From Stenopsyche tienmushanensis (Eukaryota > Arthropoda > Insecta > Trichoptera > Stenopsychidae), in contig WACJ01000080.1 of the NCBI GenBank assembly GCA_008973525.1, positions 186,001 to 250,000 on the forward strand: 64,000 bases of DNA, read 5' to 3'. Made by a program: the position numbers and the translations under genes. The notes under the pieces are model-generated. The model was not told the DNA's origin. It ran no database searches and saw only the letters and a program-made list of their open reading frames with translations. Positions 12,246-23,595 of the stretch are shown here, piece after piece (the stretch's first letter is position 1; every line of letters starts with the position of its first letter).

Positions 12246-12597
12246 AACATTGCTGAGGTTCCTATCACAATTTGTTTGTTTTTGTTACTTTATATACCTT
12301 TATTCTTCGTCTTGACTTTGTTTATAGTGGTAAAAAATAATTCAAATGATCGAGACTGTCTGTAAAAGGATACATTTCGAAATGTTGATTACTTTTTGGT
12401 CCCATTAATATACAGTTTTTGTATTAACCTGAACGATCACTTTCATTATTGATTGGATATAATTGATTTTTATAATGTTTCCAACTCCTGCTTTCTGATG
12501 AAAATAAAGTAAAACGTCACGGAAGGGGATCCAATGTCTTCAATTCGTTGCGGTTAACATTTGAAATGAGCTCTTAATGCCAGAGCAAGTTAAACTT

Positions 12598-12930
12598 TTA
12601 CACCCTTTTCAAACGCGAGGCACCCAACCCAATACACGTTCGATCACATCCTTCGATCGAAAATATCCAAAATGAAAAATCGCCAATTTCGATCATTTCC
12701 GGTTCCGAAGAACAGTTATTGAATAAAGGCCGAACCGGGGAGTCGACGGGAACCGGTTGACAATAAATTCTGTCGGCGCGTTCGCGTGCGATTTCGGACG
12801 GCATGATACCCCGAAAAACCGTACCGGTTACATTACGTCCGTTATAAGAATAATTGACTCGCATATAAATCGTACAAATCGATGAAACCTGATCTTGCAT
12901 AATGTAACATGTAATAATCACACATGTCAT
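12598..12930 (-). CDS. Unrecognised ORF in a GC-richer patch, possible exon
   Basis: A 110-codon open frame in a segment (12580-13200) with clearly higher GC than its surroundings. The product has alternating hydrophobic and charged residues, five cysteines in its second half and no homopolymer runs, so it looks more protein-like than chance ORFs here. A weak splice acceptor (CAG at about 12886) and GT dinucleotides near the end leave open that it is an internal exon. No family recognised. Confidence 0.25.
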   Translation of the reverse strand: MTCVIITCYIMQDQVSSICTIYMRVNYSYNGRNVTGTVFRGIMPSEIARERADRIYCQPVPVDSPVRPLFNNCSSEPEMIEIGDFSFWIFSIEGCDRTCIGLGASRLKRV

Positions 12931-13520
12931 GGAGCGGCATGTAAAATGATTTCGCGATGTGGCCTCGGGGCTAAAACTGAGACCTGCTACGGGTCACCGA
13001 CATCAGGAGTCGGAAGAGCTCATCGTGCCGACCCTGCGAATTCGCTTTGATGACTTTACACATATGATTTATCCGCCTGGATGCTGGGCGAAGGAAGTCA
13101 TAATCGTCCTTGCAGCATTGGAACGAGAGAATCATTGGGTTCATTGGGAGATGAAAACAAGCTTCATTGAAGATGTCCATTTACTATTTTGTGCATACCA
13201 GATAAATGAAAGTATTCAACCTTAAATTAAGTTTTTTTTCCTAATTAGAAATATAATAAATTAACAAGAAGAAGCAAATTCAGTCTAAAACTAATTTTAA
13301 AGATACATTTAATATGAACAATATGATAATATAGCAAGCACTATGCAAAGACATTTGTATTGTAAGGCAGAAATATAATGCCAAAATATCAGACAAATTG
13401 TTAACAATTTTAAAACTACAAATCTCAGTAGATATTTATAAATTAATTAAATTATAATAAAGATTTTGCATCAATTTTTATATACACTGTGTTTAAATTC
13501 GCACTAATAACCTCTCACTG
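12931..13520. other. GC-richer patch then AT-rich DNA
   Basis: 12959-13225 plus is open for 88 codons, overlapping a 69-codon frame on the other strand. I recognise neither product and cannot choose between them. The remainder is AT-rich and featureless. Confidence 0.3.
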
Positions 13521-13524
13521 TCCG

Positions 13525-13582
13525 GGTGCTAAAGCTCAGTGAATAGAGCAATTATCATCAATTATCCGTGTCCAACTGGTGT
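13525..13582 (+). repeat. tRNA-like relic, possible SINE head
   Basis: CTAAAGCTCAGTGAATAGAGC matches the A-box and D-arm pattern of a tRNA (TAGCTCAGTNGGTAGAGC). The expected B box is eroded to GTGTCCAAC and no full cloverleaf closes. It is a tRNA pseudogene or the head of a decayed SINE, not a functional tRNA. Confidence 0.4.
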
Positions 13583-13699
13583 AAATGGATTTTTTCAGAT
13601 TTAATTGGAATTTCTAAGCCGAAACATTGTCTATGTGAGTCGCGTTTGTTGGCAAAATATTGATCAAGGTACATTTTTATATCATTTTTGAATTAAAAT

Positions 13700-14223
13700 T
13701 TTTACCACGTAAAGATTTTTTAAATGATTTCATCCTTTAGATTGTCTAGTTGGAAATAATATTTTGTTGAATTGATCGTTTCACCTTGCTGAAGTAGCTC
13801 ATAATAAACTACCCCCTTCTAGTCCCACCAAATGCATAGCAAAACTTTTTTTGGATGTAGTTGAGGTTTAGCTACAGGTAAAGCTTCTGTACCCTTGGTC
13901 CAAGACCGTTTACGTCGGATATTCTCATAGATTATCCAAATTTCATCTCCAGTGACAAGTCTCTTCAAAAAAGGTTGGCTATTACGTCGTTGGAGAAGAA
14001 GATCGCATGTTGAAATACGCTGAAGATTATTTGAGTCAATCAGTTCATGAGGAAGCCACATATCTGAACGATTGATGTAGCCCAATTTTGTCAGATGATC
14101 ATGGACGGATGTTCGTGGAATTTCTAATTTGTTAGCTATTTCGCAAACAGTATATCGCGGGTTTTCTTCAACCATGGCTATGATTAGATCTGTGTTCATT
14201 TGCGAAAGGAACTTAAAGGACAA
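13700..14223 (-). pseudogene. mariner transposase fragment lacking its C-terminal third
   Basis: From 14223 downward the frame gives the second HTH (NPRYTVCEIANKLEIPRTSV), the linker with LPHEL, then LKRLVTGDEIWI with the first catalytic Asp, and KKVLLCIWWD. A stop follows, but the frame continues recognisably: KGVVYYELLQQGETIN and FQLDNLKDEI down to about 13715. The DNARPH and third-Asp blocks are missing and no inverted repeats were found. The subfamily resembles that of the element at 44392. Confidence 0.85.
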
Positions 14224-16050
14224 CCTAATAATTTCATCGCACCAAGACGGAGAGTGTCTTGCGCGTTGAGCTTGGAGAGAAACAGAGACGGTGAGAGTAT
14301 CTAGCGTACGATTGTATAACTCATTAAACTAGCTAGATTTCAAATGTATTGTTTTTGTTTACTTGATGATCGAATATTGTGTGCTATCAACAATGTTTAT
14401 TTATTTATATACAAGCTTCATATACGCTGTGGCAGTCTTGACAGATAAGTGGATTATCTCTTTAAGGGATTAATCACATTGCAGCCACACATCCATTCAT
14501 CCAGTCCATTCAAATCCTTAATTTTGTCCATTCTCGTAAATTAATGTCAAATCGAGATATTGGCAGTATGAGGGATATATCATGAAGTAAAAATATGTTT
14601 TGTAGTCTCATGGGCAAAACTATCCCAAGCTAAATTTATTTTGGTATAATTTCACAAAAATGTGCGTTCTTAGGGACGCATTTTAAATTTTTAAACTTGG
14701 ATATTTTAATGAGCTGGTTTTCGAACAAGGGTCAATACGAGCGCATGCCATCGTTACGACCGAATTCTGCCAGAATAACCTTGCCAATTCCTAAGCCCCC
14801 ATAGGCCACAAAAACTTTGTTTTGGGTGTTTATCGTTTTTTCAAAACAAATCAAAGTTTCAGAAATCCTTGACCATCCGTCCGTATTCGGAACTTCCTCT
14901 TTATATTCAGGAATTCAGCAAATTGACTACCGTGGGAGTAAAAAGTGAAGAAGCCCGTTGCATTCGTGACACACATATGTTCCAGTGCGGAATATTTGAA
15001 ATTTTTCTGGATCAAATTAGGCTCCTATCTTTCGTGCAAGAACCCATCGAAGCTCCGGAGCAAAAAAAAAAATACACACGAGACAACACGCACGAGAATG
15101 CCACACCGGCACTCTTGTTCCCAAAACAGGTTCCTGATTCTTGTAAGGTCTCTCATCCTCTCTGCATCTCGTTCCTATTCATCAGCATGTCCGGTTGCCT
15201 CGCTCGCTCGCGGGTGTTGTTCTTCACTCTTTTTTTTGTTAATCTTCTTCTAACTTTTTTCCTGTTCTTTTTTTTAACCATTACCGCTTTGATTTTTTTC
15301 GGTTTCGTTATACTCCATCGCAGACACACAACAATAACAATATTTTCTTGCGAGCGAAACAATTAATTTTCATATTTTTGTTATGAAATTTGACCATACC
15401 AGCACATGTACCCTAATATTCACCATCAATATCAAACGAAGAAACAACACAAACACTCAATGTTCGAATTTAAAATAGATAATAATATAATAGCCAAAAT
15501 GGATGTGCATTGTGTATGATCCTATTTACAATTTTTAGTATTTCAGCATCTGTATTAATAAATAGGCTGCAATAAATCTTTAAGATGTATGATAAATTTA
15601 TCTCAGTTTTGATTGGCAAAAGTTCTTCCAAATTTAAGAATAATGGATATAATGGGCGTAAGTCAGAAACTGTCTTAAATTTTATAATTTAAATCTGCAG
15701 TGGACTGAATGTGTCTGTAGTACGATGAGTATCGATTATCAATGACAGATTCCGCCATTGGACATCATGGACAAGGGGTATGTTTGTGAGCCGCTTTGCG
15801 CCCATTGAGAAAGAATCCATCCATCCAAGAGTTTACATTTGGTCTTATTGAGAATGTCGTTAAAAGCTTAACCCTTTGAGTAAAGAGCTAATTTTAAATC
15901 ATCATAATCTTAGATGCTATATTTGTATGTCCGCCACTTATCGTCTTATACAAATCCATTTATTTGTCAGGACCATCGCAGTATCTATGAAGCATATACA
16001 TAGATAAATAAATACTGTCGATAGCACACAATATTCGGTATTTTTGTCAA
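14224..16050. other. AT-rich intergenic DNA with a pyrimidine-rich tract
   Basis: 15100-15360 is strongly T and C rich on the plus strand, which opens long but low-complexity frames on both strands, including 14869-15366. I regard these as compositional artefacts. Nothing else was recognised. Confidence 0.45.
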
Positions 16051-16059
16051 GTAACAAGT

Positions 16060-16175
16060 GCAAGATACTCTCTGTCTCTGTCTGTATTCGAGCTCAACGT
16101 GTAAGTATGCTCTTTCTGAATTACTGGAATTCGCTCGCAAATACGCGACTGTACTACCATACAGGTTAAAGCATC
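16060..16175 (-). repeat. Dispersed repeat shared with 51305-51410 in inverted orientation
   Basis: The minus strand here reads NLYGSTVAYLRANSSNSERA. The plus strand at 51309-51395 reads NLYGSTVAHLRANSSASERG. Nearly all differences are substitutions within one conserved frame, which suggests a coding transposon fragment. I could not name the protein. Confidence 0.6.
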
Positions 16176-16844
16176 TGACACAATTTTGAAACATATAATA
16201 GACTCTTACAATTCTATAAGACAGTTCAGGCATCAATCCAGGGTAATCGATGTTTTTCAATGGACCTGCTGCCATTTAGATATGTGTCTAAGATGGCTTG
16301 AGGAGCTTTGTTGGATGAAATCCGCCTTGCATGTCCATGATCTCCTGCTTTGATCTCATTGATCTGGCATCAATCAATATCTGGATATTTGATTTGAAGT
16401 CATCTTGTTTTACACATCCAATTGCGAAAATTGTCTCTCAATTTTATCCATTAAGAAAAGAAGAATGTGCTTCTTCTATATTATTGGACATCATTCTCTT
16501 AGCAAATTATCTTAGCAAAAATATCAATTGGCATAGCAAAATGTTTAATGCAGGTTAGATTAAGAAATATTTATGATTTTATCACTGAACTTAGTATGTG
16601 GTATACTATTGTATATAGATTTGGGTATATAAATTAGCCAGTGGGCGAAACATTCGGTATTTTTTAATCCGTGGTCCTTGATGCATCTTGGAGATGTTTA
16701 CCGCGTCGAAGAAATGATGTAAGAATGTCAAAAAATCCGTATAAATTAATTCAGGATTATTAGGCATTCGGGTTCCCCGAGGCAATTTGCATCCAGGATC
16801 TTTCGGAGCCTCGTCAGGGGGGCAGGTACCGCCTTCCCGATGCG

Positions 16845-17186
16845 ATGGCGTCTTTTTTTGGACCGCGGCGCTCGCTTCACTACATCTGGGGCCCCGGCTG
16901 GGCCTTAATTGGACACTTTTTTACATCCGGTGATCAAGTAACTGGAATGCTGTCGGATGACGATGATGGTTCACCAGATATAGCCGCACACACACGGCTA
17001 TATGATTCGAAAGAGAAACAGGTACCGGCAACAGAGACAGGTATCGAGATGTTAAAAATCTTCTTCACCCTTTTGGAAGGAATGTTACGGTCAAATGGAT
17101 CTGACGCACGAACCAAAGATTCTCCTACTAGTCATTATGGATCGATTATCAATTTATTAGATGGAAATTGGGAAAGCCTCGAGTGA
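16845..17186 (+). CDS. Unrecognised ORF or exon in a GC-rich island
   Basis: A 113-codon frame within the most GC-rich stretch of this area (about 16770-17190). The middle and C-terminal part (from VTGMLSDDDDGSPDI onward) has mixed, non-repetitive composition with an acidic patch and a predicted helix around EMLKIFFTLLEGML. The first 35 residues look less natural, so the real coding part may start at an acceptor near 16940. The family is unknown. It is a possible orphan exon or a domesticated or viral remnant. Confidence 0.3.
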   Translation: MASFFGPRRSLHYIWGPGWALIGHFFTSGDQVTGMLSDDDDGSPDIAAHTRLYDSKEKQVPATETGIEMLKIFFTLLEGMLRSNGSDARTKDSPTSHYGSIINLLDGNWESLE

Positions 17187-18148
17187 CGATTTGCCACCAA
17201 AATTATGCGTTTCGGGCGTGGGAACTTTTTGGAATTTTCCCATGGAGGCAAAGGAGGAAGTTGCCGGCGGGGACTTCCATATTTGATAAATAAGCCCTGG
17301 AAACAGGACTCAATTATTTGCAAATTATCCTCCATGGTAAATTTAATCTGCATAATTTACATCGTCTGTGGTTTTATATTATAATACATTCCGTCTCGAA
17401 TGTCTACTATTCTAGCACGTTGAAGAACCGGGAAGTATGATATAACTGGATCAGTTGTGTTACAAAAACCCCAAATAAAATACCTCCCCAAATATTTTCT
17501 AATATACACCAAAACATATGAAAAATCAGAGCACGAAACAAGGACAATCTTTCAACAATTAAGGACGATTGTTTGTATCGTCATACATTCAAAAGCCTGT
17601 GGTTGGGAATCGCTGGTTTGGTAGAGGTAGGATAATTGTCCCCGCTATTGAGATTTGTGGTCTCGGATAAGGCAACAATGCCATTACGAAAAGTTGAGGT
17701 GTGTCTCCATCAAGATGACGATATGTCCCTGTCAATACCAAACGTCAATTATAAATGCGTAATGATACCCGAATATTCGATTACGGCTTCTGATATCACA
17801 GGAAGATGTAACACCTATTGGTCGCAATCGTGATTTTAATACAAGGAACTTGATCCGTTTTCCGATATTACAAAAAATATATTCACCCGAAATTAATGCC
17901 ATTTTCTTTCGTAAAAATCTTGAAAAAATGTAAAAAAATGCATCCAACAAAAATATGCTTTAAGGGCATTTTGTGACTCCTCAACGACATATAGGTTATT
18001 TTGACATAATATATTTGGGATATGAGTTAATCTTTTGGCAAATTTTGGAAAATTACGATTAATTCTGGTGCATCGAAACCAGGGTGTCACTATTCGCCTT
18101 TGAAATACAAACCCAAACGTTCACATGGAAATTCATATACATACTACA
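17187..18148. other. Intergenic DNA, nothing recognised
   Basis: Short frames on both strands (17135-17353 minus, 17732-18090 minus) have no recognisable similarity. No terminal repeats were seen. Confidence 0.4.
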
Positions 18149-18302
18149 GGTATGGGTTAGATTCTGGACTATTGTTATGAAGGCTCTGATTCGAATCCAG
18201 ACTGTGGAAAAAAATTTCGCCGCATCAAAAGATTTGGACTATTGGAAGTATTAAAATTTTCGATCGATCCAGATTTATCCTGCATTTCAGGATCTGAAAA
18301 AT
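18149..18302 (+). repeat. tRNA-derived SINE-like element, best copy
   Basis: A GGGTTAGATTCTGGACT head and a perfect polymerase III B box GATTCGAATCC at 18188-18198 lie about 35 nt apart, as in a tRNA promoter. A non-tRNA body follows, with a TTTTCGATCGATC block and a CAGGATCTGAAAA end. Related copies are at 4850, 23250, 23420 and 38965. No long ORF is present, as expected for a SINE. Confidence 0.65.
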
Positions 18303-18523
18303 AATATATTAAGGCGGTTAATAAAGCTGTTCAAGCCATCTTAACTAATGATAACTTTGCTACTTAGAATTCCTATAAAAATAATACTTATTTTGACTTA
18401 TTCTTTCCGAGGTAATTATTGACTTTTTTTGATGGATTATTCGTATTCTTCCGTTCTCTAAAGGCTCACACTTTGTCTGTACTTGACTTATTCTTCATAT
18501 AACTTTTCACATAATGAAAATTG

Positions 18524-18720
18524 TTAACTAAAAGATTAATTTGTGTTTGTGTAATATATAAAAATGATTGTTTTATGGTATCTATAGAAGTGGCGCGGCG
18601 CATGCGCGTAGCGTGTCTGTGGGCACGTGTATGTGACAGAGATAGAGATACTACAAACGATTATCCCTCAGATTCCGACCAACTATAGTTTTACTTTTCA
18701 TCTCGTTTTACTTCAAGAAA
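18524..18720. repeat. Dispersed repeat shared with 26868-27050
   Basis: Both copies begin TTAACTAAAAGATTAA, continue TGTGTTTGTGTAATATATAA, and share AGCGTGTCT, GAGACTACAA-type and TTTCAC/TTTTACTTTT words further along. No protein and no clear inverted ends were seen. The family is unknown. Confidence 0.55.
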
Positions 18721-18890
18721 CCTTTTTCCCTAGAGAATATACGATAATTTTTATATGAACAGGATTTATATAATCTCCCTATAAAACGAGTGCAGACTTA
18801 TCCTTCAAGATTTAGATTCTTCAATTTTTCATCTTTGTGAACTATTTAGGCGCCAGCGAGCTATCTGTATATGGAAGCACAACACGTTAA

Positions 18891-19175
18891 CCTGTTAAGC
18901 GGGGAAGTTCCTTTTCATTAACGCAACGTACAGTGGGCTGATGTTTGAGTTTCACCAACATTTTCGTTAGGACGTATATATACGTCCCGCCCACCTGGCG
19001 TGAGTTCATATTATTTATTTTTCTTAACAATGCTTAGAATTTATAAAAAAATCAATGAAACATACATTTTTTAATTTATTTAGATACAAAAAAATATAGA
19101 GAAGTTAACAAATGGAAATATAGAATAAATGCAGTTTACATTGGACGTATATATACGTCACACCCACTTAACAGG
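18891..19175. mobile_element. piggyBac-type MITE with TTAA target site
   Basis: A 285-bp element flanked on both sides by TTAA (18887-18890, 19176-19179), the target site of piggyBac transposases. The ends are inverted CCTGTTAAG followed by CGGG on the left or TGGG on the right. Inside are two copies of the 16-bp palindrome GACGTATATATACGTC, at 18971-18986 and 19144-19159, each followed by a CC[CA]RCCCACYT-like stretch. There is no coding capacity. Classification rests on target site and end structure. Confidence 0.8.
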
Positions 19176-19179
19176 TTAA

Positions 19180-20210
19180 TCTATCGATTTTATTTGCACT
19201 TAAATATATTAATTATGCACAATATTTGACGTGGAAAAATTTGGGCCCATCATTAATTCTCCCAAATGATAAATATTTGATTTATTTGTACTGATTTACA
19301 TATGAAAACATTTTTTTTTGGCATCGCCATCAACGGCTTTCATCACTGTGTCTGCACCAAATGTACGTAAGTGTAACACCTATTGACTGCCTCTGGAGAG
19401 TAAGCTGAGCCGCCGTTATTGGACCATCAATCAGTTCTTTTATTGTTGAACGACTTGATCCGACATGAAAAATAAGCTCCCCACACAATAAAATCAAAAA
19501 TAATGACACATAAATAATGTGAGTCCGTGATGATCTACTGTGCTGGGATGGGTCGCTTCATTACTGACGGAGAGGTGCCACTTGTCTTATGATTCCTGGA
19601 AAATGCCCCGAATAAGACTCCCATTCGAAGTCCAACGATTTGATGATGATTGATGATGCTCATTTTGCTTTCTTCGTCTCGCCCCATAATTTTATGGCTT
19701 GATTTTGTATTTTTTGAAAGCGCATATAAATTTTCATGCGAGGAGGAGAAACCTTACGGTGAGCTTTTTTCGATCGAATTCCAGTTTGAAACAATGATAT
19801 CAAAGATGATACTCGTGTGGAACAAGTTGTAACATAAAACTCGCAAGAAAGGTGTATGTGGTTGGGAAAAAACTGGCTCAAACATTCGGGTACGTCGGTA
19901 AGCAATATACTAACATTTCAAATAAAAAATATACCAATTAGAAGAAAATATTTCATGAACAAATGATTAACTATTTTGAATTATAATAACAGACTAAAAA
20001 TGCACGCGGATCGCCTAGTTGATGCGAGCGTTGGCAGATGTTAGTATGAATTTGTTCTACGCGCTTATTGCATAGAATCTATAATATTATATTACAGTCC
20101 TTTATATGGGCTATAAATTATTCATTTTGTCATTTGTATCAGATCCATCACTGACGATGCTATGATTGTGGCCCAGCAATAGCAGCAATGACTATCACTG
20201 ATTAAGTCGA
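19180..20210. other. Intergenic DNA with a regulatory-looking patch
   Basis: 19370-19700 is more GC-balanced and repeat-free, with TGATGATGATTGATGATGC and an ATAATTTTATGG word of the kind bound by homeodomain proteins. Otherwise AT-rich. Any regulatory role is inference. Confidence 0.25.
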
Positions 20211-20211
20211 T

Positions 20212-20332
20212 ATGTCTTGATACGCACTTTTTATAAAATACAAAATTGCTTTAAAAAACAGCATAACTTCGAAATCGCACAAAAAAAAGTCGCACTAAAA
20301 GAGGTGTGAGTGTATTTCGATACAATTTTTAT
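20212..20332. repeat. Short relic related to the 2960 MITE
   Basis: It contains AACTTCGAAATCGCACAAAA, the reverse complement of the 2970-3000 subterminal block of the element at 2960 (TTTTTGTGCGATTTCGAAGTT), and ends near GTGAGTGTATTTCGATAC. The left end TACGCACTTTTTAT is a weak match. It is probably a further deleted copy. Confidence 0.45.
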
Positions 20333-22182
20333 ATATATTGAGGATAATCATGGCTTCAATAAATAGCAAGGGATGTAAATATAAAGGTGATCTTAGAATT
20401 TATTGAATAATTCTCCAAAGTGTGAACATCTAAATGCTAATGAAATGTTGACATTGATGCTTAAGAGGGCTTGCATTACCAGAAGTTCGATTTTAATTAA
20501 GAGACAGACATGTTGAGTGATGATGATAAATTCTGAAAGGTTGAAGATAAAATTACTACTTCTCGATGCCATAAGCCCATGGAGAATTTAATTAATGCAT
20601 TAATTTGAATAGCTGCCATAAAGCACGCCCCAATCAAAGGAAAAGTGATTTCACCACTTCCACCTCATTTTCCAACGGCTTTGACACGTGGCCATTATAC
20701 GGAGAGAAAAGAAAAATGATTACTCTTAAATTAAAAGTTTCTCATGTCGTCTGATGAAGAAGGCGGTCTTGGAAGATCGGAGCACACCTCTTAAGAAAGC
20801 GGCTGATCTTTCTTTGCACGTGAGCATATGATACGAAGACAATAGAAACGCCTCGACGATGAAGGCTGTCAGCCGTGGGGGCAGACGGGTCTGCTTTTCA
20901 ACCACTAACGAATTTGCATTCATAAATTGCAAATTTGCTAGCAGTTTCGAAGAGACTCCTACGACTGCTAATGTGATACGCACTCTGTGCTTTGGTGGTG
21001 AATTCCCATGGAAAATTTAAATAATCGACATTATCACAATGGATCAAATGAGCTATGAGATCTACTTCATTTTATCGATATAAATCTTGTTTTAGCATTA
21101 ATTTATTTGTGTCGTTCATCCGTCATTAATGCTTCATTGAGAACGCTCCATGCATAAAGTATATTCGAAGATGTTCTCAAAACATAATTAATTAAATTCT
21201 TTAACCTCGGCAATGTTGATCTGGACGATCTGGTGTACAATATGAATATTTCTTCTGATGAAGATTCAGAATTGGAAACGAATAGATATTCTAAGCTGAC
21301 GGAAACGAATAGATACGCAGGCCAGATAAGACAAATTATTAGTACCAAATCTAAAATGGAAAAATGTATTTATACAGATATTTCTGCAATATAGTTTTTT
21401 TTTGACTACGATTATGTTGACCAGTTTGCTTGGCAAAAATGCCATGAAGGATCATTAGTCAACTAGTTCCTATCATTACCACCCCATACTTTAGTGTGCT
21501 TTTTTTGTAATGATAGATTACATGAAACAGAAAATAAGTATTTTGTCCTTTCCAAAATATTTACATTGATGAGAGTTTGTTAATTATTTTTTTTTTACAA
21601 AAGGAGTTAGTAAAATTTGTAATTGTTTCTCATATATTTTTTTTAAAAAGTAGATAAAAATAGCTTATTTCTGGAAGCTGTTAGCTAAAAATTAATATTA
21701 TAAATATAATGAAAAAATTTGATTCTTTTTTAATTTGCTCCAAGCTCTGGATTGAAATAATTTATTGATCATATTAACATATATATATGCCTGAATTAGG
21801 CATAGTATATGATTTTAACGACATATTTATGTTAATACTAAAAAGGATGTGAATCTTATCGACCGAGTCAATAAACCGTTCTTATTCACAATGTATTGAA
21901 AATAACACGAATAAGAAGTCTGTCATTAATTATATAATCAGGAATTAAAACCGTTATTATTCGATTTGGTTCAATTGAAATTGCAAAAATAACGGTTTTT
22001 TCGGTTCAGCTTCGAGTGATTAATTTATGATTTTTTTTGTTTGTTTCAAGAATTTACCACATTTCTAAAAAAACGTATTCCTTCTTTTGTAATAAGCATT
22101 CTATATGAATAATATTATCGAATTTGCTCACATTATTATGATAACGAGTAGGGTGAGTTATCATATGAGTCGAATGAATATA
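20333..22182. other. Intergenic DNA, one regulatory-looking patch
   Basis: 20590-20700 holds AATCAAAGG, GTGATTTCACCAC, a CACGTGGCCAT word and little repeat sequence, so it may be regulatory. ORFs at 20726-20983 and 21103-21348 (minus) are not recognised. 21400-21830 is very AT-rich. Confidence 0.3.
21940..22020. repeat. AACCGG/GGTTCGG-rich dispersed repeat, fragment
   Basis: It contains AAACCGTT and GGTTTTTTCGGTTCAG words of the family also seen at 23030, 28165 and 48255. These resemble the subterminal regions of hAT-type nonautonomous elements, but ends were not resolved. Confidence 0.4.
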
Positions 22183-22899
22183 CTGAGGCATATCCAAAAA
22201 ATAAGTGTACTGTGACAATAACGGGCTGTAGTTTTTGTTTTTTAAGGGATTGGCCTATACTGAATGGTAGAAGGGAATCTCCTGACAAAGGGAACATAGC
22301 AGGAACATGATAGTACGTACATTCACGTTATAGTGTCCAGTTGCGTGAAAGATGTCGGTAAAAAATCCTGCCAAGTGCGAGCTGGTCAATAGCGCCCGCG
22401 AGTTTCTTGCGCGATTTAAATTGAAATATGAGGATTTTCTGAGCTATATTGTGACTGGAGATAAAAAGTGGGTGGCTCATTACACGTCTGAGTTCAAAAA
22501 ACAGTCGTCACAATGGTGTTACACCAATTCCCCATCCGCCAAAAAATTCAAAACCATAATTTCGGGCAAAAAATCATGACCTCAGTATTTTGGTACCAAA
22601 AAGGCATCATTTCGATCGAATTTCTGCCCCAAGGAGAGACCATCAACGCACAATGATATTATAAGACCCTAAAATCGACGAGCAGTTGCAGAAAGAGGTT
22701 CTGAAGTGGGAGAAGGAGCTGGCGGGAGAGTTCAACAAGGAGGGCGTAAAGACGCTTGTACCACGGCTCACCAGATGCATTGAGTGGGTGGAAAAATATT
22801 TATCAAGTGTTTTGACAGTATCCTGTTTTTTTTTTCAAATAGACTTTTTCTAAAAAAAAATATAAAAATTTAGTACACTTACTTTCAGGATATGCCTCG
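22183..22899 (+). mobile_element. Internally deleted mariner, CGAGGC family, copy 1
   Basis: The left end is TA then CTGAGGCATATCC. The right end, read inward, is TA then CGAGGCATATCC. Both continue to AAGTGTACT, so the TIR is about 27 bp with few mismatches. Length is 717 bp. The same ends bound the copy at 61428-62190. It encodes a broken transposase on the plus strand. Confidence 0.9.
22340..22800 (+). pseudogene. mariner transposase remnant, central catalytic block deleted
   Basis: The frame at 22352-22576 has NSAREFLARF, then SYIVTGDKKWVAHY with the first catalytic Asp. After a frameshift it gives TSVFWYQKGIISIEFLPQGE and YYKTLKS. The sequence then jumps directly to EVLKWEKELAGEFNKEGVK and LVPRLTRCIEW, the extreme C-terminus. 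The DNARPH and YSPD blocks are deleted, so this copy cannot make active protein. Confidence 0.88.
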
Positions 22900-23029
22900 T
22901 ATGATAAATAATTAATTAAATATAAAAATAATAAAAAAAATATCTATTTGTATTGTCTCTTAAAATAAACTTTGAACCAGATAAGGCCCATTTTGTACTT
23001 GTTTGTTGGAGCTCAACTCAAAAATCAAA

Positions 23030-23150
23030 TAAAATTATTTTTCGCGTAAAAAGTCTATCGAACCGAAATAAACTGATATTTTCAAACCGGTTCAATTCCG
23101 TTTTTGGTTCCGACAAAAATATCAAGTTTTCCGGTTTTTAGTTCAGTTCC
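23030..23150. repeat. AACCGG/GGTTCGG-rich dispersed repeat
   Basis: CGAACCGAAATAAACTG, AAACCGGTTCAATTCCG and GGTTCCGAC occur in one 120-bp block. This matches the style of the blocks at 21940, 28165 and 48255. Its boundaries are unclear. Confidence 0.45.
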
Positions 23151-23249
23151 TTATATCATATATTTGAAATAGATATATGCATTATAATTCCGAGAAATAT
23201 TTGCCACTTACGTTTCGAATAAATTAAGTTCTGGTTTATTTCTGACCAA

Positions 23250-23595
23250 GTATGGGTATAGTGCATATTTTACAGAGTTTTTATAATATATATTTTCTAG
23301 ATTCAAATCCAGATTATGGAACAATATGTAAAAGATAACCATTTATGAGTGAATATTTTTCTCTGCTGATGAATTTTAAAGTCATGCAACTCCCTATCAT
23401 CACAATCAATATTCATAACATATCTTTATGAATTTCGCAGATTTTTTGGGGATAATTCGGTTTCAAATCTTGACTGTAGAAAAAAATCATCGTATTTAGA
23501 AAAGCAGAAGAATTAATATTTCCGATCGATCATCTCGATTTTCTCGATCAATAGATCAATAAAGCAGGGTTAATCTTGAGCACCTGAAATTGCAA
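23250..23595 (+). repeat. Two decayed SINE copies in tandem
   Basis: The first copy has TATGGGTATAG at 23250 and a B box GATTCAAATCC at 23300-23310, followed by AGATTATGG. The second has GGTTTCAAATCTTGACTGTAG at 23459 and then the family body, with AATTAATATTTCCGATCGATC, to about 23595. Both match the SINE at 18149. Confidence 0.5.

Noticed and set aside
13525..13582. Functional tRNA gene
   Set aside because: The D-arm region fits, but the T-arm and acceptor stem do not close. Kept only as a tRNA-like relic.
14869..15366. 165-codon plus-strand ORF with hydrophobic C-terminus
   Set aside because: It runs through a pyrimidine-rich tract that encodes Phe and Leu by composition, and the opposite strand is open as well. 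No family resemblance or splice context.
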